DNA of 6,322 bases from Betaproteobacteria bacterium UBA7395 (GTDB lineage: Bacteria; Pseudomonadota; Gammaproteobacteria; Burkholderiales; Rhodocyclaceae): positions 1 to 6,322 of the forward strand of contig DKNF01000062.1 of NCBI GenBank assembly GCA_002470165.1. The letters run 5' to 3'. The position numbers and the translations under genes are program-made. The notes beneath the pieces were generated by a model that worked only from the letters and a program-made list of their open reading frames with translations, was not told the origin of the DNA and made no database searches. Shown one piece after another: positions 1 through 5,889 of the stretch. The stretch's first letter is position 1, and the number at the start of each line of letters is the position of its first letter.

Positions 1-1
1 C

Positions 2-352
2 GATGATTCGCTGACCGTGCGCAAGATCACCAGCCGCCTGCTGTTGCGCGAAGGCTATCAGGTCATCCTCGCCAAGGACGGTGTCGACGCGCTGGAGCAC
101 CTGCTCGACGCGCCGCCCGACGTGATTCTCTCGGACATCGAGATGCCGCGCATGGACGGCTTCGACTTCGTCCGCAACCTGCGTGCCGACGAGCGACTGC
201 GCGACATACCGGTGATCATGATCACCTCGCGCACGGCCGACAAGCACCGCAATTACGCGCTGGAAATCGGGGCCAATCACTACCTCGGCAAACCCTACGA
301 CGAAGACGAACTGCTCGGTCTGCTGGCGACTTACTGCGGCCGGGATCACTGA
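2..352 (+). CDS. chpA: C-terminal receiver domain of a ChpA/PilL-type hybrid histidine kinase (5' truncated)
   Basis: This is the tail of a protein whose start lies before the window; the frame is already open at base 2 and encodes 116 residues. It is one complete CheY-like receiver domain. The acidic pair D1-D2 opens the DDSLTVRK motif, the phospho-acceptor is D45 in LSDIEMPRMDG, the switch threonine is T75 in IMITS, and the conserved lysine is K97 in LGKPY. The stretch TSRTADKHRNYALEIG followed by NHYLGKPY is typical of the C-terminal receiver of ChpA/PilL, the CheA-like kinase that controls type IV pilus twitching and surface sensing. A GTG at 17 could start a shorter frame, but it would lose the DD pair, so it is not the true start. 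Translation stops 3 residues after YCG, the usual end for this domain. A CheA or stand-alone regulator is possible but less likely. Family assignment is by recognition, not by search. Confidence 0.8.
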   Translation, partial: DDSLTVRKITSRLLLREGYQVILAKDGVDALEHLLDAPPDVILSDIEMPRMDGFDFVRNLRADERLRDIPVIMITSRTADKHRNYALEIGANHYLGKPYDEDELLGLLATYCGRDH

Positions 353-354
353 TC

Positions 355-390
355 TCCTTCATGACGCGGAAAGTACCGCGTCATGAAGGA
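355..390. terminator. Perfect 15-bp stem-loop after chpA; possible terminator without a U-tract
   Basis: The arm TCCTTCATGACGCGG (355-369) is repeated exactly as its reverse complement (376-390) around a 6-nt loop, AAAGTA. It starts 2 bases after the chpA stop codon. A stem this long should stop or protect the 3' end of the chpA transcript, but no T-run follows on either strand, so it is not a classical intrinsic terminator. Because it sits just upstream of a TATAAT, it could instead be an operator for a dimeric regulator of the downstream HD-GYP gene. The symmetry is seen directly; the role is inferred. Confidence 0.5.
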
Positions 391-397
391 AGCTCCA

Positions 398-403
398 TAT
401 AAT
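398..403 (+). promoter_or_regulatory. Consensus -10 hexamer TATAAT upstream of the HD-GYP gene
   Basis: A perfect TATAAT lies 37 bases before the ATG at 441, in the only AT-rich stretch of the gap. Transcription would begin near 410. At a 17-bp spacing the -35 position (375-380) reads ACCGCG, which does not match TTGACA, and there is no TGn extension. If it is a promoter it would probably need an activator, and the 355-390 palindrome covers the place where one could bind. This is a plausible but unproven promoter. Confidence 0.45.
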
Positions 404-419
404 GAGAGTTCGTCTCATT
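401..419. repeat. Small inverted repeat overlapping the -10 element
   Basis: AATGAGA (401-407) and TCTCATT (413-419) are perfect reverse complements around the loop GTTCG. The left arm shares three bases with the TATAAT, and the right arm lies in the presumed 5' untranslated region of the HD-GYP gene. It could be an operator half-site pair or a short RNA hairpin near the start of the message. A 7-bp repeat of this kind can also arise by chance. Confidence 0.35.
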
Positions 420-440
420 TGGGGTTGATTGCAACTAGCG

Positions 441-2000
441 ATGGACAAGGAACAGGAAATACTCGCCATCAGCCGCCTCGTCTTCGACCTGACGCGTCTC
501 GATAGCGGCGATCTCGACGGCATGCTGGCCAGATTGAACGATCTGCTGAGCAGCCTGCCCGGCATCCGGGTGCTGCCGCACAGCCTGATCCTGCTCCGCA
601 ATTCCCGGGGCCTGCTGATCCAGGTCGGGCAGTTCGGTCTGCCGCCACCCTGGATGTGCATTGACGGGGACAGTTCGCCTTACCACCTGTCCAGCGGGGA
701 CGAGGAGCGGGTGAGTCTGGTGCGCGATGCCAGCGCCAGCCTGCCGCCGCTGATGCAGCGGGAACTGCCCGCCGGTGCCGCCTGTTTCATGCTGCCCTTG
801 CGCGACAACGCCGCGCTGATCGGCAAAGCGCTGATGTTCGTCGATGCCGACTGGCAGCCCGACCCGGTTGAGTACGAGTTCATGGAGGATCTGGCGCAGG
901 CCTTGTCGGTCCTGGTGTCGCGCCTGATCGTCAACGAAACCCTGCGCGTGCGCGAGGTCGAGCTCGAGGATGCCCGCACCGACGCCATTCGCCGGCTGGG
1001 CACGGCCTCCGAATACCGCGACAACGAAACCGGCATGCACATCATGCGCATGACCCACATCGCGACGGCGATTGCCAAGGCGATGAACCTGCCGCCCGAC
1101 CAGCGCGAACTGCTCGCCATCTGCGCGCCGATGCACGATGTCGGCAAGATCGGCATTCCGGATGCGATCCTGCTCAAGCCGGGGCGCCTGCTGCCGGACG
1201 AATACGAAGTGATGAAGGGGCATACCAGCATCGGCAAGCGTCTGCTTGAGGGCGACGACAGCCTGATCCAGGCGGCCCGCGACATTGCCGCTTCGCACCA
1301 CGAACACTGGGACGGCAATGGCTATCCCGACGGTCTGGCCGGTGAGGAAATTCCCCTGTTGGCGCGAATCTGTGCCGTGTCCGACGTTTTCGACGCACTG
1401 ACCTCGCGCCGCCCGTACAAGGATCCCTGGCCGGTAGATGAAGCGATTGCCTGGGTCGCCGATAACGCCGGCAAGCAATTCGATCCGCAGGTCGTTGCCG
1501 GGTTCATGAAGGCGATTCCCGAAGTCCGGCGGATCCGCGAGCTATACCGCGACGACATCATCGATCCGAATCAGGTGCTGGACCTGCCGGAGCTGCCACC
1601 GCGTGAATTCGAATGGGTCCGCTGGGACGACAGCTTGCGCATCGGCATCGATGTCATCGATGAGCATCACCGTTATCTGTTCGACCTGACCAACGACCTC
1701 TACGAGGTGGTGTCGGGTCGGCGCGGTGCGCGTGAAGTGGCGCGGGTGATCAAGGCGCTCGACCTGTATGCGCAGGTCCATTTCCGCGCCGAGGAGCGCA
1801 TGATGGATCATCACCGCTACGCTGCGTTCGACCGCCAGAAACACCAGCATGGCGAATTCGAGCAGCGGCTGAGCGAGTTCTACGCCGAATTGCACGACAA
1901 TCCGCTGACCGCCCAGTTCGATGTGCTGGTCTACCTGCGCACCTGGCTGGTCCGCCATATCCTGCACGAAGACGCCAGACTGCGCGAACTGCTCGCCTGA
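441..2000 (+). CDS. HD-GYP c-di-GMP phosphodiesterase with N-terminal GAF-like and C-terminal hemerythrin domain
   Basis: The protein has 519 residues, counted from the ATG at 441. Residues about 20-165 resemble a degenerate GAF sensor, and 160-183 form a charged helical linker. Residues about 184-370 are a full HD-GYP domain with ETGMH (H200), HDVGKIG (H232-D233), KGH (H261), HHEHWDGNGYPDGL (286-299, GYP at 294-296) and SDVFDALTSRRPYK (D315). All family metal and signature residues are present, so hydrolysis of cyclic di-GMP is likely. Residues about 389-519 are a bacteriohemerythrin: H410, H447, E451, H470, H506 and D511 fit the diiron ligand spacing, but the position of the remaining histidine is Q466. 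No signal peptide or membrane segment is visible, so the protein is probably cytoplasmic, an oxygen- or redox-controlled phosphodiesterase. The start is uncertain: no clear ribosome site precedes the ATG, and an in-frame TTG at 429 would add four residues. Confidence 0.92.
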   Translation: MDKEQEILAISRLVFDLTRLDSGDLDGMLARLNDLLSSLPGIRVLPHSLILLRNSRGLLIQVGQFGLPPPWMCIDGDSSPYHLSSGDEERVSLVRDASASLPPLMQRELPAGAACFMLPLRDNAALIGKALMFVDADWQPDPVEYEFMEDLAQALSVLVSRLIVNETLRVREVELEDARTDAIRRLGTASEYRDNETGMHIMRMTHIATAIAKAMNLPPDQRELLAICAPMHDVGKIGIPDAILLKPGRLLPDEYEVMKGHTSIGKRLLEGDDSLIQAARDIAASHHEHWDGNGYPDGLAGEEIPLLARICAVSDVFDALTSRRPYKDPWPVDEAIAWVADNAGKQFDPQVVAGFMKAIPEVRRIRELYRDDIIDPNQVLDLPELPPREFEWVRWDDSLRIGIDVIDEHHRYLFDLTNDLYEVVSGRRGAREVARVIKALDLYAQVHFRAEERMMDHHRYAAFDRQKHQHGEFEQRLSEFYAELHDNPLTAQFDVLVYLRTWLVRHILHEDARLRELLA

Positions 2001-2009
2001 CCCCGGCGT

Positions 2010-3419
2010 TTACGCTTTCTTCACCACCGCATAGCGCGCCAGCGTTTTTTCCCGTGCCGTCGCATGGTCGACAATCGGTCCCGGATAGTCGCGGCCGATG
2101 ACGACGCCGAGCGCCTCCTGCTCCAGACGGCCCATGGTCCACGGTGCGTGGATGTATTTGTTCGGCACTTTGGCCAGTTCAGGCAGGTAGCGCCGGATGA
2201 ACTTGCCTTCCGGGTCGAATTTTTCCGATTGCGTGACCGGGTTGAAGATGCGGAAATAGGGCTGCGCATCGCAGCCGCTCGACGCCGCCCACTGCCAGCC
2301 GCCGTTGTTGGCCGAGAGATCGAAGTCGTTGAGTTGTTCGGCAAAGTAGCGTTCGCCGAGGCGCCAGTCGATGCCCAGGTCCTTGCACAGGAACGAGGCG
2401 ACGACCATGCGCAGGCGGTTGTGCATCCAGCCGCTGTGATTCAACTGGCGCATCGCCGCATCGACCAGCGGGTAGCCGGTGCGTCCCTGCTGCCAGGCGG
2501 CCAGCCCCGCCGGCCAATCTTCCCAGCGGATGGCGTCGTATTCGGGTTTGAACGCGCGTTCGGCCGCATGTGGAAAGCGGTCGAGGATCATGAAATAGAA
2601 ATCCCGCCAGATCAGCTCGTTGAGCCAGCTGTCGGCTTGCTCGGCCAGCGCGACGCTGACCAGCTCGCGGATCGAGAGCGTGCCGAACCGCAGGTGCACC
2701 GACAGGTAGCTGACCCCCTTGATCGCCGGGAAGTCGCGCAAGGTGCCATAGCGCTGGATGCGGCCGGCACGGAATTCGTCCCACAGCTTGCGGGCGCCGG
2801 CCATCCCGGGTTCGATGCCGAGTTCGCCAAGATTGCTCGGGCGGAAACCGAGATCGTCGAGTGTCGGTAGCGCCTCCGCCGGTGCCGGGGCAAACTGTCC
2901 GCTGCCGTTGCAGGGGGCGTGATCGGCGCTGCTCAGGCGTTTCAGCCAGGCGTTCTTGTACGGGGTGAACACCGTATAGGGGCGGCCGGCGCCGGTCAGC
3001 AGTTCGTCGCGTTCGAAGATGGCCTGGTCCTTGAACTCGTGCAGGGCAATCCCTTGTGCACCGAGCAAGCGGCCGACTTCGGCGTCGCGGCGTTTGGCCG
3101 CCGGCTCGTAATCGCGATTGACGAATACCGCCCGCGCGCCGATCTCTCGGGCCAGGCGGGGAATCTCCTCGACCACGCGGCCGTGACGAACGATCAGCCC
3201 GCCACCGCGGGCACGCAAGGCGCTGTCGAGTTGGCGCAGGCTGCCGTGGATGAATTCGACGCGGCGATCGGTTCGCGACGGCAGCCGGTCGAGAATGTCG
3301 GTATCGAAAACAAAGGCGCAATGAACCGGCAGACCGCTGGCCAGCGCAGCGGCCAGCGCGGCATGGTCGTGATCGCGCAGGTCGCGCCGGAACCAGACGA
3401 GTGCTTTTTCGTGAATCAT
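2010..3419 (-). CDS. phrB: Deoxyribodipyrimidine photolyase (class I CPD photolyase)
   Basis: This 469-residue protein repairs UV-induced cyclobutane pyrimidine dimers in DNA using blue light and FADH-. The N-terminal alpha/beta antenna domain begins with [16 protein letters not shown] (7-22). The C-terminal FAD domain holds ELIWRDFY (268-275; W271 matches the dimer-stacking Trp277 of the E. coli enzyme), [12 protein letters not shown] (315-326), [14 protein letters not shown] (331-344) and [20 protein letters not shown] (371-390), followed by IFNP and KFDP. The length is normal for class I and nothing is missing. The ATG at 3419 is preceded by GGAGG (3436-3432), 12 bases away, and by a sigma70-like promoter. 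The gene is convergent with the HD-GYP gene and divergent from yqgE. A cryptochrome or other subfamily role cannot be fully excluded, but the retained CPD-binding residues favour a true photolyase. Confidence 0.96.
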   Translation of the reverse strand: MIHEKALVWFRRDLRDHDHAALAAALASGLPVHCAFVFDTDILDRLPSRTDRRVEFIHGSLRQLDSALRARGGGLIVRHGRVVEEIPRLAREIGARAVFVNRDYEPAAKRRDAEVGRLLGAQGIALHEFKDQAIFERDELLTGAGRPYTVFTPYKNAWLKRLSSADHAPCNGSGQFAPAPAEALPTLDDLGFRPSNLGELGIEPGMAGARKLWDEFRAGRIQRYGTLRDFPAIKGVSYLSVHLRFGTLSIRELVSVALAEQADSWLNELIWRDFYFMILDRFPHAAERAFKPEYDAIRWEDWPAGLAAWQQGRTGYPLVDAAMRQLNHSGWMHNRLRMVVASFLCKDLGIDWRLGERYFAEQLNDFDLSANNGGWQWAASSGCDAQPYFRIFNPVTQSEKFDPEGKFIRRYLPELAKVPNKYIHAPWTMGRLEQEALGVVIGRDYPGPIVDHATAREKTLARYAVVKKA

Positions 3420-3421
3420 GT

Positions 3422-3450
3422 TTGGTTTGTGCCTCCATGGCGATTAAAAT
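3422..3450 (+). promoter_or_regulatory. Candidate weak promoter for the yqgE-pyr operon
   Basis: TTGGTT (3422-3427) and TAAAAT (3445-3450) are separated by 17 bases on the plus strand. The -10 matches consensus in five of six positions, the -35 in only three. The start point would fall near 3457, immediately before the yqgE ATG at 3458, so the message would be nearly leaderless. The -10 overlaps the minus-strand -10 of the photolyase gene by four bases, so the two polymerases could not bind together. Confidence 0.3.
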
Positions 3451-3454
3451 CGCC
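3439..3454. repeat. 16-bp inverted repeat over the divergent phrB/yqgE promoters
   Basis: GGCGATT (3439-3445) and AATCGCC (3448-3454) are perfect reverse complements separated by two bases. The repeat covers both candidate -10 elements of this 38-bp divergent region, which is where a repressor of both directions would bind. It does not resemble the LexA box I know (CTGT-N8-ACAG). The symmetry is seen; a regulatory role is inferred. Confidence 0.4.
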
Positions 3455-3471
3455 GGCATGGACAACGTCAA
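3443..3471 (-). promoter_or_regulatory. Sigma70-type promoter for the photolyase gene
   Basis: Read on the minus strand, TTGACG (3471-3466, five of six matches to TTGACA) is followed after exactly 17 bases by TTTAAT (3448-3443, five of six matches to TATAAT). Transcription would begin near 3436, on the GGAGG ribosome site itself, giving a leader of about 17 nt before the ATG at 3419. The -35 element lies inside the first codons of yqgE. The spacing and hexamers are seen directly; use of the promoter is inferred. Confidence 0.6.
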
Positions 3472-4018
3472 CCTGACCGACAACTTTCTGATCGCCATGC
3501 CGGCGCTGGAAGACCCCTATTTCTCGAATGCGCTGGTCTATATCTGCGAACACAACGAGAACGGTGCGCTGGGGATCATCGTCAACCGGCCGATCGACAT
3601 GAATCTGGCCGGTCTGTTCGAGAAGATCGACATCAAGCTGGAACAGACGGCCCTGTCCGGCCTGCCTGTCTATTTCGGCGGTCCGGTGCAACTCGACCGG
3701 GGGTTCGTGCTGCATCGCCCGCTCGGTCACTGGCAATCGACGATGGCGATCAACGCCGAAGTCGGCCTGACCAGCTCGCGCGATGTGCTCGCAGCCGTCG
3801 CCAAGGACGGACTGCCGTCGGAGATCATCGTGTCGCTGGGCTATTCGGGCTGGGACGCCGGGCAGCTCGAAGAAGAGCTGGCGCAGAATTCCTGGCTGAC
3901 GGTGCCGGCCAGATCCGACATCCTGTTCGATCTGCCGCCCGAGGAACGTTTGCCGGCGGCGATGCAGAAACTCGGCATCAGCTTTTCCCAACTTTCGGAC
4001 GTCGCCGGGCACGCATAG
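3458..4018 (+). CDS. yqgE: YqgE/AlgH family protein (DUF179)
   Basis: This 186-residue protein matches the usual length of the YqgE family (about 187 residues in E. coli). Its hallmarks are FLIAMP (10-15), [12 protein letters not shown] (28-39), VNRP (42-45), YFGGPV (72-77), LHRP (85-88) and [16 protein letters not shown] (126-141). The biochemical function of the family is not settled; the name AlgH reflects an early link to alginate regulation in Pseudomonas. I start at 3458 because [15 protein letters not shown] fits the family N-terminus. An in-frame ATG at 3437 would add seven residues and lies inside the divergent control region, and neither start has a strong ribosome site. The stop TAG shares its last base with the GTG of ruvX, so the two are probably co-translated, as expected from their frequent pairing. 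It is the first gene of the plus-strand operon. Confidence 0.93.
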   Translation: MDNVNLTDNFLIAMPALEDPYFSNALVYICEHNENGALGIIVNRPIDMNLAGLFEKIDIKLEQTALSGLPVYFGGPVQLDRGFVLHRPLGHWQSTMAINAEVGLTSSRDVLAAVAKDGLPSEIIVSLGYSGWDAGQLEEELAQNSWLTVPARSDILFDLPPEERLPAAMQKLGISFSQLSDVAGHA

Positions 4019-4443
4019 TGGGCACGGTGCTGGCCTTCGACTTCGGCGAAAAGCGCATCGGCGTGGCGACCGGCGAGACGCTGCTGGCGTCGGCGCATCC
4101 GCTGACGGTGATCCGTGCCGAGTCGAACGATGCGCGCTTTGCCGAAATCGGCAAGCTGATCGCCGAATGGCAGCCGGAGCAGCTGGTCGTCGGCCTGCCC
4201 ACGCATGTCGACGGAACACCGCATGAAATGACCCGTCTGGCGACAAAATTCGCCGAACGTCTGCAAAAACGTTTCAATCTGCCGGTTTCGTTGGCCGATG
4301 AGCGACTGAGTTCGCTTGACGCCGAGGCGCGGCTGCGCGAGACCGGACGCAACGCCAAGTCGGCCAAGCCGCTGCTCGATGCGGTCGCCGCCCAACTGAT
4401 TCTTCAAACCTGGTTCGAAAGTTCGCTGCATGCACCCCAATGA
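4018..4443 (+). CDS. ruvX: RuvX/YqgF family RNase H-fold nuclease (16S rRNA maturation)
   Basis: The 141-residue product has the short RNase H-like fold of the YqgF family, linked in bacteria to processing of the pre-16S rRNA 5' end and originally described as a putative Holliday junction resolvase. Three acidic residues in the family's catalytic positions are present: D8 in LAFDFGEKRIGVA, E95 in LADERLSS and D121 in LLDAVAAQLILQTW. The VVGLP strand (57-61) is also present. The GTG start at 4018 overlaps the yqgE stop by one base (TAGTG) and gives the standard N-terminus MGTVLAFDFG; a second GTG at 4027 would cut into the first strand. The 3' end overlaps pyrR by 14 bases, so translation is likely coupled along the operon. 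Length and motifs are normal. Confidence 0.94.
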   Translation: MGTVLAFDFGEKRIGVATGETLLASAHPLTVIRAESNDARFAEIGKLIAEWQPEQLVVGLPTHVDGTPHEMTRLATKFAERLQKRFNLPVSLADERLSSLDAEARLRETGRNAKSAKPLLDAVAAQLILQTWFESSLHAPQ

Positions 4444-4936
4444 CACCCTGCCCGACGCCGAAGCCCAGTGCCGGCAACTGGCCGAACTGATACGCCCGAT
4501 GCTGGCGAAAGATCCGGCGTTGGTCGGCATCTACAGCGGCGGCGCCTGGATCGCCGAGCGCCTCAGTGAATTGCTCGGCCTCGATCGGGAAACCGGTTTG
4601 ATCGACGTTTCCTTCTATCGCGACGATTTCGCCGAGAAGGGCCTGCATCCGCAGGTCAAACCGACGCTGATTCCGTTCGACGTCGAAGGCCGCCACCTGA
4701 TCCTGGTCGACGACGTGCTCTACACCGGCCGGACGACGCGGGCGGCGATCAACGAACTGTTCGATTACGGACGCCCGGCCTCGGTGTCGCTGGCAGTGCT
4801 CGCCGACCGCGGCGATCGGGAACTGCCGGTGGCGGCGACCTGGAAGGTCTGGGATGTCGCCCTCGAAACGAAGCAAAACCTGGTGCTGGAAAAGCAGGAT
4901 GACGGTCAACTCGCCTGGAGACTGGAAAATGCATAA
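4430..4936 (+). CDS. pyrR: PyrR-type bifunctional protein: pyrimidine operon regulator / uracil phosphoribosyltransferase
   Basis: The 168-residue product is a type I phosphoribosyltransferase. The PRPP-binding signature [13 protein letters not shown] is at 90-102. Other PyrR hallmarks are [14 protein letters not shown] (32-45), [10 protein letters not shown] (58-67), [20 protein letters not shown] (114-133) and a C-terminal [15 protein letters not shown]. In Bacillus, PyrR binds pyr mRNA and controls attenuation in response to UMP, and it also makes UMP from uracil and PRPP. In the pseudomonad-like arrangement seen here its regulatory part is less clear. The ATG lies inside the ruvX end, with only a weak GAAAG upstream, and the gene overlaps pyrB by 8 bases. 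That leaves no room for an attenuator directly before pyrB. The enzyme activity is inferred from the intact PRPP loop. Confidence 0.94.
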   Translation: MHPNDTLPDAEAQCRQLAELIRPMLAKDPALVGIYSGGAWIAERLSELLGLDRETGLIDVSFYRDDFAEKGLHPQVKPTLIPFDVEGRHLILVDDVLYTGRTTRAAINELFDYGRPASVSLAVLADRGDRELPVAATWKVWDVALETKQNLVLEKQDDGQLAWRLENA

Positions 4937-5888
4937 CCCGCAGTTGAACGACAGGGGTGAACTGACGCACCTGCTGTCGACGGAGGGTCTGCCGCGCGCA
5001 ATCCTGACGCAGATCCTCGATACCGCCGAGTCGTTCATGGAAGTCTCGGCGCGCGAAGTGAAAAAGGTGCCGCTGCTGCGCGGCAAGAGCGTTTTCAACC
5101 TCTTTTTCGAGAACTCGACGCGCACCCGCACGACTTTCGAGATCGCTGCCAAGCGCTTGTCGGCCGACGTCATCAACCTCGACATCGGGCGTTCGTCGAC
5201 GGCCAAGGGCGAGACCCTGCTCGACACCATCGACAACCTCTGCGCGATGCACGCCAGCCTGTTCGTCGTCCGCCACGCCTCCTCCGGCGCGCCCTACCTG
5301 ATCGCCGAGCACCTGCGCCGCATCGGCCGTGACGACATCCACGTCGTCAATGCCGGCGACGGCCGCCATGCGCACCCGACGCAGGGGCTGCTCGACATGT
5401 ACACCATCCGCCACTACAAGAAGGATTTCTCCAACCTGCGCGTGGCCATCGTCGGCGACATCCTGCACTCGCGCGTCGCCCGCTCCGACATCCACGCGCT
5501 GACCACGCTGGGCGTCCCGGAAGTCCGCGCCATCGGCCCGGAAACGCTGCTGCCCAAGCACCTCGACAAGCTCGGCGTGCATGTCTTCCACGACATGGAA
5601 GCGGGCTTGAAGGATTGCGACGTGGTGATCATGCTGCGCCTGCAGAACGAGCGCATGAACGGCGCGCTGCTGCCGTCGGCCGGCGAGTACTTCCGCCACT
5701 ACGGCCTGACCCCGCAGAAGCTGGTGCTGGCCAAGCCGGACGCGATCGTCATGCATCCAGGGCCGATGAACCGTGGCGTCGAAATCCATTCGGCGGTCGC
5801 CGACGGGCCGCAGGCGGTGATCCTGCCGCAGGTCACCTTCGGCATCGCCGTGCGCATGGCGGTCATGAGTATTGTTGCGGGGAATTGA
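4929..5888 (+). CDS. pyrB: Aspartate carbamoyltransferase catalytic chain
   Basis: This enzyme joins carbamoyl phosphate and L-aspartate to N-carbamoyl-L-aspartate, the committed step of UMP synthesis. The 319-residue chain carries the carbamoyl-phosphate loop [12 protein letters not shown] (60-71), the mobile loop SSTAKGET (89-96, K93), HPTQ (149-152), the aspartate-site LRLQ (236-239) and HPGPMNRG (276-283). The ATG at 4929 is preceded at 8 bases by GGAG (4917-4920), and the N-terminus [17 protein letters not shown] fits the family; the frame is open further upstream, but that stretch codes for PyrR in another frame. It overlaps pyrR by 8 bases and is separated from pyrC' by one base. Association with a non-catalytic PyrC' suggests the Pseudomonas-type (class A) dodecamer; no pyrI is visible in the window. 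All key residues are present. Confidence 0.97.
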   Translation: MHNPQLNDRGELTHLLSTEGLPRAILTQILDTAESFMEVSAREVKKVPLLRGKSVFNLFFENSTRTRTTFEIAAKRLSADVINLDIGRSSTAKGETLLDTIDNLCAMHASLFVVRHASSGAPYLIAEHLRRIGRDDIHVVNAGDGRHAHPTQGLLDMYTIRHYKKDFSNLRVAIVGDILHSRVARSDIHALTTLGVPEVRAIGPETLLPKHLDKLGVHVFHDMEAGLKDCDVVIMLRLQNERMNGALLPSAGEYFRHYGLTPQKLVLAKPDAIVMHPGPMNRGVEIHSAVADGPQAVILPQVTFGIAVRMAVMSIVAGN

Positions 5889-5889
5889 G

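Noticed and set aside
17..352. GTG at 17 as the start of a small stand-alone response regulator
   Set aside because: It would omit the DD pair encoded at 2-7, which is needed for metal binding in receiver domains; the frame is open to the window edge, so the domain belongs to a longer protein.
370..402. FliA (sigma28) promoter suggested by AAAG at 370-373
   Set aside because: At the required spacing there is no GCCGATAA-like -10; the TATAAT fits a sigma70 element better.
435..1478. Long minus-strand reading frame (347 codons) opposite the HD-GYP gene
   Set aside because: It is a mirror of high-GC codon use in the plus-strand gene, has low-complexity composition rich in Arg, Gln, His, Ala and Gly, and shows no recognisable motif.
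2001..2050. Terminator for the HD-GYP gene using the T-run at 2045-2050
   Set aside because: Only a 5-bp pairing (ACGCT 2012-2016 with AGCGT 2041-2045) around a 24-nt loop is possible, and the run lies inside the photolyase coding end. Too weak to call; no minus-strand terminator is seen past 2010 either.
2064..2870. Plus-strand frame of 268 codons opposite phrB
   Set aside because: It is antisense to conserved photolyase motifs, has no motif of its own and no ribosome site; treated as a shadow.
3401..3457. Upstream in-frame starts for yqgE (3401, 3437)
   Set aside because: The extra residues do not fit the family N-terminus and would overlap the photolyase start or its ribosome site; 3458 gives the standard length of 186 residues.
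2179..3498. Long minus-strand frame (439 codons) overlapping phrB in another frame
   Set aside because: It is dominated by Arg, Pro, Gly and Ala, as expected of an out-of-frame reading of a GC-rich gene; the photolyase frame explains the DNA completely.
4854..4928. Longer N-terminus for PyrB starting at 4854
   Set aside because: This stretch is the coding end of pyrR in another frame; GGAG at 8 bases before 4929 and the family length support the shorter start.
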